64,000 nucleotides of DNA. Source: an uncultured Allosphingosinicella sp. (GTDB lineage Bacteria > Pseudomonadota > Alphaproteobacteria > Sphingomonadales > Sphingomonadaceae). Under the pieces are notes generated by a model that saw only the letters and a program-made list of their open reading frames with translations, was not told the DNA's origin and made no database searches. A program made the translations under genes and the position numbers. Positions 15,990-24,359 of the stretch are shown in pieces (within the stretch, counting starts at the first letter, position 1; each line of letters opens with the position of its first letter). Where the stretch lies: assembly GCA_934539295.1 (NCBI GenBank), contig CAKTCN010000018.1, forward strand, positions 1-64,000, written 5' to 3'.

Positions 15990-16715
15990 ATGTCCAACGA
16001 ACCCGACCTTCGCTCGCTAGAGAACTCGAGCAACGATCGCGCCATGCTTCTCGTCAATGCTGCAGGTGGCGTGCTTCCCGGTCTTGGTCCTATGATCTCG
16101 ACCCTGATTACCGGCCACATTCCGCATCAGCGCATGGACAGGATTGCTGATTTCCTCAAGCACCTAGCTGGGCGTGTGAGCAGCATCGAGCAGACACTTG
16201 AGTCCTGCACGGCAGGTTCCCCTGAGCTCGACATCCTTGAAGATGCCTTCATGGCTGCTGGCCGAGCATTCTCCGGAGAACAACGAGAACGCCTTGCCAA
16301 GATTGCGGCGTTCGGCCTTTCCAGCGCCCGGCAGAGGCACCTGGAAGCAAAGCGTTTGCTCGCGATCGTTTCCGAATTGGATGATGAGCAAGTCCTGCTC
16401 CTGATGAGCTACTCGGGCCGCTTTGCCGGCGATCGGGAGTTTCATCGCCGTCATTATTCCATTGTTAGCCCCGCCATCGCCGCTCGTAGTCAAGAACAAC
16501 ACCACATACGGGAGCTGGCGCTCCAGCGCCTCGCATCAGCCGGCCTTTTGGAGCAACGATACAAGAAGCGAGTCTCACGCCGCTCACTTAGCGACCCTTC
16601 GCATGAAACCATTCAGACTGTTCCTGACGGCCTCGGGATCTCTCCGGTAGGAGATTGGCTGGTGAAGAGATTGGTCGAGCTCGATGCTGCTGACGGGCCA
16701 TCAGGCACTTTCTAA
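15990..16715 (+). CDS. Hypothetical protein (241 aa)
   Basis: Starts at the ATG at 15990. The N-terminal part has a glycine-rich hydrophobic stretch (AGGVLPGLGPMISTLITG) followed by HIPHQRMDRIADFLKHLAGR and a long helical region. The rest is soluble, with a C-terminal winged-helix-like segment (LALQRLASAGLLEQ). I have a vague recollection of similar stand-alone proteins but cannot name a family. It stands alone in the plus direction ahead of the tail genes. Confidence 0.65.
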   Translation: MSNEPDLRSLENSSNDRAMLLVNAAGGVLPGLGPMISTLITGHIPHQRMDRIADFLKHLAGRVSSIEQTLESCTAGSPELDILEDAFMAAGRAFSGEQRERLAKIAAFGLSSARQRHLEAKRLLAIVSELDDEQVLLLMSYSGRFAGDREFHRRHYSIVSPAIAARSQEQHHIRELALQRLASAGLLEQRYKKRVSRRSLSDPSHETIQTVPDGLGISPVGDWLVKRLVELDAADGPSGTF

Positions 16716-16873
16716 CGGCGGTAAGATCTTCCCCAGACATAGACGAACTTCCCTCCAGCCTCAGCTTCGCGAGCCGAGGGCCTCTTCGCATCCCGCGGCG
16801 AGGTTGGTGATCGGGGAACGGCTGGCTCCAGAGTGGCCGCCGGACCCCGGCACCCGACACTCTGGAGATGGCC

Positions 16874-17494
16874 ATGTCCAACCGTACCCGCCGCATCGAG
16901 TTTGCCAGCGGTCTCGTGATCGAGCTTCCGCCTCACGACCCCACCCTCCGCACTGACCTCTGGATTGAGGCATTCGACGGCACTTACAGGCTTTGGCTTT
17001 CCCTGCCTGAGGTGCAGGAGCTCGAACACAAGTGCGGCTACATCGACGCTGAGGGTAACAGGCGCCCGCGTGGCATCCTCGGCATCTATGGGGCAGTTGC
17101 TCGGGGGCGCTACGAGCTCGAAGGTCGCTCCGTCGGCTTCGCCGTTGAGGGCGCTGCTACGGTCGCCGAGTGCCGCGAAACCATCCGCCTAGCCCTTATC
17201 GGGGGCGGGAACGCCGTCGTCGATGGCGTCCAAGTGAAGGTGGATGCCTATCGGGCAAAGCAGCTGGTGGACAACTATCTGGTACCAGCCGCAATCGAGG
17301 CGAGCTGGGATCTGGCATACATGATCCTGCACACGGCCGTGCACGGGCGCAAGCAGCGCCCGGAAGAGGACGGCACCACTTCGAAGATCGCCGTGCTCCC
17401 CAGCGACCCGGAAGGCGAGGAGATCGAGCCCACCGAAGATCAGCCGCTGCCGAACGCCGCTGACGAGGACGCGCTAGCAGAAGAGGCCATCTGA
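16874..17494 (+). CDS. Phage tail assembly chaperone-like protein (Phage_TAC / GTA type)
   Basis: Start moved to the second ATG at 16874 because GGAG lies at 16864-16867, 6 nt before it. The stretch MSNRTRRIEFASGLVIELPP and the middle (LWIEAFDGTYRLWLSLPEVQELEHKCG split over 16960-17040) match the gene-transfer-agent-style tail assembly chaperone family. Its position two genes before the tape measure fits that role, since chaperones coat the tape measure during tail assembly. The C-terminal 60 residues are acidic. It overlaps the next start (TGATG). Confidence 0.75.
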   Translation: MSNRTRRIEFASGLVIELPPHDPTLRTDLWIEAFDGTYRLWLSLPEVQELEHKCGYIDAEGNRRPRGILGIYGAVARGRYELEGRSVGFAVEGAATVAECRETIRLALIGGGNAVVDGVQVKVDAYRAKQLVDNYLVPAAIEASWDLAYMILHTAVHGRKQRPEEDGTTSKIAVLPSDPEGEEIEPTEDQPLPNAADEDALAEEAI

Positions 17495-17889
17495 TGGGCA
17501 AGTTCGAGCGCTTCGATACCGTGACGGACGCGATCATCACCGAGGTCGCCGGCAAGCTGCACGCGATCGGATCGCTTGTCGCCGTGGAGGCTCAAATCCT
17601 GATCACCACGGGCTCGGTCTCGGGCAAGCATCACGTGCCGTCAAAACCGGGAGACCCGCCACACAATGATGCTGGCGACTTGGCGAACGGCATAATTGTC
17701 CACCAGGCGGCGCCCCTCGAGGTTCAGGTGGTCAGCACGGCGGCACACTCCGTTCCGCTGGAGTGGGGAACGTCCAAGATGGCGGCTCGGCCGTTCATGC
17801 GTGTTGCGCGTGACCGCACTGCCAAAGAGGCGCAGCAGATGGCCGCGAAGGCGATCAACCACGCCCTTCGCAAGCATTTCCGGAAGTAG
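17494..17889 (+). CDS. HK97 gp10-like phage protein (131 aa)
   Basis: Overlaps the preceding stop by one base. The patterns SKPGDPPHNDAGDLANGI and VPLEWGTSKMAARPFMRVA are characteristic of the HK97-gp10 family, which covers head-tail connector and tail-terminator-like proteins. In most phages this gene precedes the tail tube and chaperone; here it lies after the chaperone and directly before the tape measure, with no tail tube gene visible. Confidence 0.82.
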   Translation: MGKFERFDTVTDAIITEVAGKLHAIGSLVAVEAQILITTGSVSGKHHVPSKPGDPPHNDAGDLANGIIVHQAAPLEVQVVSTAAHSVPLEWGTSKMAARPFMRVARDRTAKEAQQMAAKAINHALRKHFRK

Positions 17890-17892
17890 CCC

Positions 17893-20487
17893 GTGCCGGC
17901 CGTCCACACCGACCCGCTGATCCTCGACATCATGGCTCGCACTGACAAGCTCGAGCGCGCCATGAGGGGTGCACGGGCGCAATTCACCACTGAAACGGAG
18001 CAGATGAAGCGGGCGAGCGCTGCCATGCGGCGTCAGCTTGAGACGGACAGTGCCGCCACCGGCTCGGCGTTCAAACGCATGGCTGGTTCACTCGCCGGCT
18101 TCTTCTCGGGCCGTGAGATCGTCGCGCTCACGAATGCCTTTACGCAGTTCCAGAACTCGTTGCGCGTGGCCGGTGTTGCGACCGCCGACTTAGGTGCTGT
18201 CCAGGATCGCCTGTTTTCCAGTGCGCAAAAGTATGGCGTCGAGCTCGGCACTCTCGGATCCCTATATTCCTCGCTCACCAACGCGTCGAAGGAGCTTGGC
18301 GCCACCCAGGAGCAAATCTTCAAGCTAACTGACGTCGTTGCCGCTTCGCTGAAGGTGTCCGGCCAATCGGCTGAACAAGCAGGCGGGGCGCTGCTGCAGC
18401 TTGGCCAGGCACTCCGCGGCGGCAAGGTGCAGGCCGAGGAATATAATAGCCTGCTCGACGGCATGTTTCCGCTGTTGGAAGCGGCAGCGGCTGGATCGGA
18501 AAAGTGGGGCGGGTCCGTCGCCAAGCTCACAGCTGACGTGAAGGACGGCAAAGTCGCGTCACAGGAGATGTTCGGAGCCATCCTCAATGGCTCCGGCGAC
18601 GTGTTCAAGCGTGCGGAGACGGCGACGCTCTCCTTGGGCAGCGCTTACACGCAGCTTCGGAACGCGCTCACCGTCTATGTGGGTGAAGCGGCTCAGTCGA
18701 GCGGCGCGCAAGCCGCCTTGGTCGCGGGCATCCAGAAGCTCGCCGAGAACCTCGATACGCTCATCCCGGCCTTAGCCGTGGTCGGAACCGCCATGGGCGT
18801 GAAGTACGTCGCGTCCGCAGGCGCTGCCACCCTGGCAAGCGTGCGGGCCGACGCGGCACTCCTTGGACTCAGCACCCGTGCTGGGGTGGCGGGGTTTGCG
18901 TTCGCCGCTTTAGCTCGATCGCTCGCGGTCAATGCGGCGGCCCTGGCAGTTGCTGCGGCAATCGCGGGCGTGGGCTCGGAACTCGCCACCACCAGCTCCC
19001 TGGTGCAGCAGGCGAATACGCAGTTCGACGAGATGCGCCGACGGCTGGAAGCAACTGGCGCCGGAGCGCAGGCGGCTGGGGATGGTTCCCGGCAAGTCGG
19101 TGATGGGGCCGCCAGCGCAGAGCCGAAGGTCCGCAGCTTCGCGGGTGCGGTGGGCGAATTGGCGGACCAGCTCTACCGCCAGGCTCAAGCAGCGCGCACC
19201 GCTCGCGTCGAGACGCTCGAGAAGCGACTGGCCGACTCCCAGACCGCGGAAAAGGATCTGGGCAAGCGAACGCCGGCTGGCCGGAACGACGCTTCCCAGT
19301 TCAGGCGAGGCGACTTCCTCAACAACATTGGCGTGATTGGCCGGGCGGCCACTGGGGGCCTTCGTAGCGTGCTCTCCGGAGGACGGACCGACCGCGAGAT
19401 CATGGATGCTTACACCAAGCAGGTGGGTGTCAGCCGTGACCTTCAGCGGCAGGTTCGTGATGCCAAGGCAGCGCCACTGACCAGCTATATTCCCAAACCG
19501 AGCGCGGGCGTCCCAGCCGCATCTGGTAAGCCGAAGAAGACCAGAGCCTCTCGCGCATCCAGCGGCCCATCGCCCGAGCAGATCCGCGAGGAGCAGCAGC
19601 GCATTGCGGCGGAAATCGCGAACGCACAGATCGGCTATCTGCAGGAGCTCGGACAAACGACGCAGAACGCCGCGGATCGGGCCGCCCTCGAGCAGAAGGT
19701 GATCGAGGCAATCCGTGCCGCGAACGAGCAGGAGATCAAGAACAACGAGGCGCTGAACGAGGCTCAACGCACGAAGCTGGTCGAGATCAATGGCCAGGTG
19801 GCCGACCTCCGAATGCAGCAAGTTCAGGACCGCGAGGCAGAACGCCTTCGCCAGCAGCAGCTTGCACTCACCAGCCAGGCACTCAGGGATGAAGATGCTC
19901 TGCTCCAGATGCAGGCGGGCTTGGTTGATACGGCCAACGAGCGCCGCGAGATCGAACTGCGTCGCCTCGACATCGCCTATCGCTTGGAGCAGGCAGCGAT
20001 TGCAGAGGACCTCGCCCAGGCCGAGATCGCCAACGATACCGCTCGTATTGCGGCTGCACGTAAGCGGCTCGCCGACCTTGAAGAGCGCCGGGGTGTAGAG
20101 ACCGACGGCGTGCGGCGGGACACGGAAAGCCCTGCCGAGCGGTATATGCGCGAGGCCAACAGAACCGGCGCACAGATCGGCGAGGACATGGAGGAGATCG
20201 GCACCCGCGGCCTCGACGCCTTGAACGACGGCCTGGTCGATGCGATCACCGGGGCCAAGAGCCTGGGCGAAGCCTTCAGCAACGTCGCCGATCAGATCAT
20301 CAGCGATCTCCTACGGATCGCAGTCCAGCAGGCTGTGATCAAGCCGCTTGCCAATGCGCTATTTGGTGGCGGCACAGGCGGCGGAGGCTTCGGCGGCGGC
20401 CTCGGCGCGATCTCCGGCTCCCTCGATCCTGATCAACCCGCCTTCACCGCCATCGGATCCTTCCAAACACGGAGTCCCTCAGCATGA
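17893..20487 (+). CDS. Phage tape measure protein (864 aa)
   Basis: GTG start at 17893, 3 nt after the gp10-like stop. Residues about 60-230 form the tape-measure core domain (FTQFQNSLRVAGVATADLG, GALLQLGQALRGGKVQAEEY, MFGAILNGSGDVFKRAE). A hydrophobic Ala/Val-rich stretch near residues 280-360 follows, then a long charged coiled coil and a Gly-rich end (FGGGTGGGGFGGGLG). This is the standard plan of tape measures that set tail length in siphoviruses. At 864 aa it would suit a tail of ordinary length, but tube and sheath genes are missing here. Confidence 0.9.
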   Translation: MPAVHTDPLILDIMARTDKLERAMRGARAQFTTETEQMKRASAAMRRQLETDSAATGSAFKRMAGSLAGFFSGREIVALTNAFTQFQNSLRVAGVATADLGAVQDRLFSSAQKYGVELGTLGSLYSSLTNASKELGATQEQIFKLTDVVAASLKVSGQSAEQAGGALLQLGQALRGGKVQAEEYNSLLDGMFPLLEAAAAGSEKWGGSVAKLTADVKDGKVASQEMFGAILNGSGDVFKRAETATLSLGSAYTQLRNALTVYVGEAAQSSGAQAALVAGIQKLAENLDTLIPALAVVGTAMGVKYVASAGAATLASVRADAALLGLSTRAGVAGFAFAALARSLAVNAAALAVAAAIAGVGSELATTSSLVQQANTQFDEMRRRLEATGAGAQAAGDGSRQVGDGAASAEPKVRSFAGAVGELADQLYRQAQAARTARVETLEKRLADSQTAEKDLGKRTPAGRNDASQFRRGDFLNNIGVIGRAATGGLRSVLSGGRTDREIMDAYTKQVGVSRDLQRQVRDAKAAPLTSYIPKPSAGVPAASGKPKKTRASRASSGPSPEQIREEQQRIAAEIANAQIGYLQELGQTTQNAADRAALEQKVIEAIRAANEQEIKNNEALNEAQRTKLVEINGQVADLRMQQVQDREAERLRQQQLALTSQALRDEDALLQMQAGLVDTANERREIELRRLDIAYRLEQAAIAEDLAQAEIANDTARIAAARKRLADLEERRGVETDGVRRDTESPAERYMREANRTGAQIGEDMEEIGTRGLDALNDGLVDAITGAKSLGEAFSNVADQIISDLLRIAVQQAVIKPLANALFGGGTGGGGFGGGLGAISGSLDPDQPAFTAIGSFQTRSPSA

Positions 20488-21272
20488 GCTCGCTCACGAT
20501 CATCCAGCAGAAAGACGCGGTGCACCTGATCACCGACGCTGCGCACTATGACATGGAAGGCGTCGTGTGCTCGATCGCAAGCAAGGTGGAGGAGCTGCCG
20601 AACTCAGGATGTGTGTTCGCTCTCCGCGGCGCCAGCTACGCCACCATACCCTTGCGCTTTCTACTTTCGCGGCTGCGCTCACTGGACGCCGTCACCAACG
20701 CCTTGCCCGGCATCATCTCCGTGATCGACGGGACGTTTGATGATCTGACGGCGGGCCAAGCCCAGCCCGAGCAGCGGCATTTCGAGGTGACGGTCGCTGG
20801 CTGGTCCGACCGCATGCAGAGCCTTGTCGTCGGAATCGCCACCACCTACGAGCCCTCCGATCCGAACGACCCGCTCGGCTTCTCATTCCAGCCCGGGTAC
20901 GAGACGGGGGTGCCGTTCTACGCGCCGCCAGCCGTCATGATCCCGCCAGTCGACTTCCCTCATGCGATCGGCCGCGAGATCGAGACCCAGGAAGACATCG
21001 ACAGCCTAGACCCTGCTGTTGACGGACTGGCGATGTTCGAGGCGCAGCGGCGGTATCCCGCGCTCTTTGCGGGTGACGTGCAGTACCTGGTCGGCGGCTT
21101 TGCCGAGCTGACCACCGTGCGCCGTGAGGGTGTGACCCGCCGCATCCTCAAGGAATGGCCTGACGAGGTTGGTCGCCCTTTGCAGCCGGAGGGCGCTGCA
21201 CCTGTGGAGGAGCTGCGCCGCCAACTAGCCGAGGCCGACGTCCAACCTGTCCGCCGCTGGATGACGGGATGA
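20484..21272 (+). CDS. Tail-linked protein with possible Ntn-hydrolase-like fold (262 aa)
   Basis: ATGA overlap with the tape measure gene. The start (SSLTIIQQKDAVHLITDAAH, then CSIASKVEELPNSGCVFALRG) resembles the beta-strand pattern of Ntn/proteasome-like proteins that occur next to tail genes in alphaproteobacterial prophages. I infer this from pattern only. A catalytic Thr or Ser at the mature N-terminus is not evident. It is the last gene of the tail run and is followed by convergent minus-strand genes. Confidence 0.6.
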   Translation: MSSLTIIQQKDAVHLITDAAHYDMEGVVCSIASKVEELPNSGCVFALRGASYATIPLRFLLSRLRSLDAVTNALPGIISVIDGTFDDLTAGQAQPEQRHFEVTVAGWSDRMQSLVVGIATTYEPSDPNDPLGFSFQPGYETGVPFYAPPAVMIPPVDFPHAIGREIETQEDIDSLDPAVDGLAMFEAQRRYPALFAGDVQYLVGGFAELTTVRREGVTRRILKEWPDEVGRPLQPEGAAPVEELRRQLAEADVQPVRRWMTG

Positions 21273-21301
21273 GTGGTGCGCCTTGAAACGGGAGCGCCAC
21301 A

Positions 21302-21577
21302 TTAGGGCCGCTTGAGTTGAATCCAGTCCATGGAAGGCTTGTTTATTCCCTTAATTGCCCAGTCGGCCTGCTCGCCGAACTCTATGACGATCAGCCCGTC
21401 ATTCGCGTCCATCGAGTCCCTAAGTACATCTCGAATGCGCGCCGCAGGTCCGGATGTTTCAATTAGCCAGACCGACTCAAGGACATGCGCGTAGGCTACG
21501 GACTTGAGGGTCTTGTGAAGCGCCTCATAGCCGCGCCCCGGAGCGCGCAGGTCATAGCTCACCATCCAAATGCTCAT
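21302..21577 (-). CDS. Cas2-like / SinR-family small protein (91 aa)
   Basis: The start MSIWMVSYDLRAPGRGYEAL shows the beta-strand-Asp pattern (VSYDLR) of Cas2-fold proteins, followed by LESVWLIETSGPAARIRDVL and DANDGLIVIEFG. These match the stand-alone Cas2-like group often labelled SinR. No CRISPR array or cas1 is present in the window. Cas2-fold proteins include metal-dependent nucleases and VapD-like RNases, so this may be a toxin or nuclease. It is a minus-strand gene next to Excalibur and DUF2939 genes. Confidence 0.75.
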   Translation of the reverse strand: MSIWMVSYDLRAPGRGYEALHKTLKSVAYAHVLESVWLIETSGPAARIRDVLRDSMDANDGLIVIEFGEQADWAIKGINKPSMDWIQLKRP

Positions 21578-21586
21578 TATGTTTCC

Positions 21587-21844
21587 CTACTCGCATCCAA
21601 CCCCATCATTGTCGCGGTCCAGCTTTGGACTATAGCCCGGATCACCGCGCCGGACCGGTGCTGCACCAGCCGCCCGGGCAGCCGCACAGTTTTGGTAGTA
21701 AACGGAGCCTCCTGATCGCGCAGGTTGCGCCTTCGCGTTGCTCGCCTTCCCCTTTGATCGACGCTGCGCGTCAGCCGGGTCGCTCCAGGAGCCTAATCCT
21801 GCCAGCAAGAGCAAACATGCGAAGGAGCCTAGCGCGCGCCTCAT
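21587..21844 (-). CDS. Excalibur calcium-binding domain protein (85 aa)
   Basis: A signal peptide (LGSFACLLLLAGLGSWSDPADA) leads into a basic linker and the Excalibur domain: YYQNCAAARAAGAAPVRRGD and then DRDNDGVGCE, with two Cys and the DxDxDG calcium-binding loop. The start ATG overlaps the stop of the DUF2939 gene. It is a secreted protein; the role in the element is unknown. Confidence 0.88.
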   Translation of the reverse strand: MRRALGSFACLLLLAGLGSWSDPADAQRRSKGKASNAKAQPARSGGSVYYQNCAAARAAGAAPVRRGDPGYSPKLDRDNDGVGCE

Positions 21845-22386
21845 TGAGCGCCCCCGCTGGCCGGCCCGCCGCTAAGCGCATCTTGTGGGATCCGGATCTC
21901 GGACAGCTTCCAGCCCAACCCATGTCGCTTGAAGATGATGTCCGCCTCGTCTTCGGCCGCGGTTACCAGCCGAAACTGATCCATCCCATCCTGCTCGATT
22001 CGAGCTTCGTTGGCGTCCACGGCGAACGGCGCCTTCTGCTCGCCTGCCGCCGGCTTTTCCGCGGCCGCATCTCGGGCGAACATCGCGCGCATGGTGTCGG
22101 GGGTGAGAAAGCCATCAATCATGGGATCAATCATGGCCATCGCGAACATGGCGCCGAGACCTTCAAGGCCATCTCCCGCCTGAGTGGCCTTCACCGCCAT
22201 CTGAGCCTTCAACTGGCTCTTGGTCGTGTCGCGAAGATTGGGGAAGTCGATATACCCAGCCAGCTTGTCACTATCACGATCCTGGGCAGCCTCCCGCATC
22301 TGGTACAGCGTCCAGCGCGGCGAGCCGAAATACCAGCCGGCACCTAACAGCGCGATCACGATAGTCGCGACGATCAATTTGCGCAT
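21841..22386 (-). CDS. DUF2939-like exported protein (181 aa)
   Basis: Start at the ATG at 22386 (MRKLIVATIVIALLGAGWYF), giving a signal anchor. A longer upstream frame is not supported. The stretch GSPRWTLYQMREAAQDRDSD and YIDFPNLRDTTKSQLKAQM match the DUF2939 pattern, a family of exported bacterial proteins without known function. It overlaps the Excalibur gene downstream (ATGA), so the two are co-translated. Confidence 0.78.
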   Translation of the reverse strand: MRKLIVATIVIALLGAGWYFGSPRWTLYQMREAAQDRDSDKLAGYIDFPNLRDTTKSQLKAQMAVKATQAGDGLEGLGAMFAMAMIDPMIDGFLTPDTMRAMFARDAAAEKPAAGEQKAPFAVDANEARIEQDGMDQFRLVTAAEDEADIIFKRHGLGWKLSEIRIPQDALSGGPASGGAQ

Positions 22387-22527
22387 AGCTTCCCCCCTGT
22401 TTCGACAGATGTTCCCCAGAATGGCGTGGAGTGGAAGTGCCATCTGCATCCTCAATGGGCTATTCACACCAAGCCTCAATCGCGCGATTGCATGGGTGAC
22501 TAGCATCGACGAACCCCCGGAAGGCAT

Positions 22528-23394
22528 ATGCAGGAAATCAACGCGCTCAGCTTCCTTGGAGCCGCCACAGCCATGGCCCGGATGCACCAGATCTTCTATG
22601 GTCTCCCGGCAGCGTATAGCGAGACGTTAATCCCGGCGAGCGTGGCGACGCTAAGGCCTCCCGTGGAGAACTTCGTCGCCGAAGCCGAGAAAGTCGGTGC
22701 CAAGCTAGCGGTGAAGTCCGCAAATCGGCTTCTTGCGCGATTAGCGGCTGAACCCTGTGACTTGACCGTCTACCTGGCCGTGACTGCAATGCAGGACATA
22801 GAAAGCAGGTTCGCCGATCACGTGGCAGACGTGAAGATGTTCGCGATGTCGGAGCATGAGTCCGTGCTGATGCAACCGGCTGATGAGCTGGTGGAACTTG
22901 CCGGTTTCTCAATCCGCTATCCTAGAACCTCGTACGAGGTAGAAGAGGCTGCAAAGTGCTTAGCCCTAGGCCGCTTCAACGCCGCCGTTTTTCACGCGAT
23001 GCGAATGCTCGAGCTTGGCATTAAGGCATTAGCGAAACGGCTCGACATCCCTGATCCCGTGAAGACGTCCGAGAAGAATTGGGGCGTCCTGCTTCGAACG
23101 ATCATAGCTAGGATCGACGAACTTTGGCCCGCGTCGAAGCGGCTCCCGAGTTCGGAAGGTGCCGAGTTCGAGGCGCTCCATGCCACTTTGGACGCCATTC
23201 GGAACCCTTGGCGTAATGCAACGATGCACGTGGAGACCATCTATGCTCCGCATGAAGCTGGTCACATCCTCCGATGCACAGCCTTCTTCATGAGGCGCTT
23301 GAACGATCTGTGCGATGAAGACGGAAATCCAGCCGGCCCGATCACTACGCCTGCGCTTGCCAGCAGCGACATTGAGATGACCGCGACCTCTTAG
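22528..23394 (+). CDS. HEPN-like protein (288 aa)
   Basis: ATG at 22528 with GGAAGG upstream. The C-terminal half is helical and contains RNPWRNATMHVE, whose R-N-A-T-M-H fits the Rx4H catalytic motif of HEPN ribonucleases, inside the pattern FNAAVFHAMRMLELGIKALA that often precedes it. HEPN proteins serve as RNases in toxin-antitoxin and defence systems. No MNT partner is adjacent. The N-terminal 120 residues are unrecognised. Confidence 0.65.
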   Translation: MQEINALSFLGAATAMARMHQIFYGLPAAYSETLIPASVATLRPPVENFVAEAEKVGAKLAVKSANRLLARLAAEPCDLTVYLAVTAMQDIESRFADHVADVKMFAMSEHESVLMQPADELVELAGFSIRYPRTSYEVEEAAKCLALGRFNAAVFHAMRMLELGIKALAKRLDIPDPVKTSEKNWGVLLRTIIARIDELWPASKRLPSSEGAEFEALHATLDAIRNPWRNATMHVETIYAPHEAGHILRCTAFFMRRLNDLCDEDGNPAGPITTPALASSDIEMTATS

Positions 23395-23431
23395 CGCTTC
23401 GCGTGCCGCGCCGATCTGACCTGTTGTTCGA

Positions 23432-23728
23432 TCAGCGCCGCAGCCTCCGAACCAACCGCTCCCACCCTGCCTCATCGGTCGGGAACGGGTCGAACGCCGT
23501 GGGCTTCTCCGCGGTTGGGCGCACCCGCTCCGGCCGCCGGCCGCACTTGGCGCATTTCAGCCGCCCGCTCAGCATGTGCATCCGCGTCTCCCACCCGTGG
23601 CAACGGAACCATCGACTAAGCCGGCTGGCATCGAACACGTGCCAGTGCCCACACCCGCACTGAACCCGCAAGTTGCCGTCCTTCCTGACCACATCTTCCA
23701 GCGTCTCGAACTTCGTGTTGGCCGACAC
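23432..23728 (-). CDS. Small Cys-containing protein (98 aa)
   Basis: GTG start at 23728. A CGCGHWHVFD stretch and a CAKCGRRPER pair suggest a zinc-binding fold. Such proteins occur in sphingomonad prophages without known function. It follows the 63-residue gene at 23738 by 9 bp on the same strand and is convergent with the HEPN-like gene. Confidence 0.65.
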   Translation of the reverse strand: MSANTKFETLEDVVRKDGNLRVQCGCGHWHVFDASRLSRWFRCHGWETRMHMLSGRLKCAKCGRRPERVRPTAEKPTAFDPFPTDEAGWERLVRRLRR

Positions 23729-23737
23729 TGATGAACG

Positions 23738-23929
23738 TCAGAGCTGAAGCTGGACTGCCCGGTCGCTCAGCGCCGCCCGTGCGCCCTGCGCTGCACCCAC
23801 AGCTTGGCGGTAGTGCACCGTCTTGTAGCGCTCCGCCTCCTCGAAGCTGAACGGCGCCCAATCGTCGCTCGGATAACAGGCGTCATAGATCGCGCGCGCA
23901 GCCGCACGCAGCTGGAGGTCGTGCTCCAT
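23738..23929 (-). CDS. Small hypothetical protein (63 aa)
   Basis: ATG at 23929 (MEHDLQLRAAARAIYDACYP), soluble and helical, with WAPFSFEEAERYKTVHYRQA. It has no recognised family. The short gap to the next minus-strand gene suggests a two-gene unit. Confidence 0.5.
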   Translation of the reverse strand: MEHDLQLRAAARAIYDACYPSDDWAPFSFEEAERYKTVHYRQAVGAAQGARAALSDRAVQLQL

Positions 23930-24071
23930 GCCAAGGCTCCATCAATGTCGAATCGCCGGCAGGGCCGGTGCGCAATGAGTAGAACGGAACGGGAACAAGC
24001 GACAAGCCTGCATGTGTCGAGCGGGGGCGCATCAGGGATGAAAGGTGCGGCCACCCGGCCATGCCAAGACG

Positions 24072-24266
24072 CTAGTCGATCCCCAGAGCCCCACGCATCA
24101 ATCGCCGGATCCCCTCTGGGCGGGATGGCTTCGGATCGGGCTGTTCCTGGATCCACTGATCGAGCGGCTGTAGCAGGTCGCCAAGCAGCCGAACGCCGAT
24201 CAACTCACCTTTGCCGGTGGTCTTCGGGCGTCCTCTCGATTTTGTGTTATCATCAATTGACGGCAT
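24072..24266 (-). CDS. Ribbon-helix-helix-like small protein (64 aa)
   Basis: Start at the ATG at 24266 (MPSIDDNTKSRGRPKTTGKG). The basic GRPKTTGKGELIGVRL strand followed by two helices (LLQPLDQWIQEQ; RPEGIRRLMRGAL) is the usual MetJ/Arc-like pattern of small repressors. Inverted repeats flank its start (24244-24251 and 24278-24285), in line with autoregulation. Confidence 0.7.
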   Translation of the reverse strand: MPSIDDNTKSRGRPKTTGKGELIGVRLLGDLLQPLDQWIQEQPDPKPSRPEGIRRLMRGALGID

Positions 24267-24285
24267 GAGGTATTTGGGATAACAC
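24244..24285. promoter_or_regulatory. Inverted repeat GTGTTATC/GATAACAC around the RHH gene start
   Basis: GTGTTATC at 24244-24251 and GATAACAC at 24278-24285 are perfect 8-bp inverted copies 26 bp apart that flank the ATG at 24264-24266. The location suits an autoregulatory operator. The evidence is positional only. Confidence 0.4.
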
Positions 24286-24359
24286 GAAAGCAAGCCGGCC
24301 GGAAGCGCCAACTTCCGAACCGGCTCTATCGCCACCCTTACGGAAGAAGGGAAACGACT

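Noticed and set aside
21302..21577. Evidence of a CRISPR system beside the Cas2-like gene
   Set aside because: No regularly spaced direct repeats and no cas1 or effector gene were found in the window.
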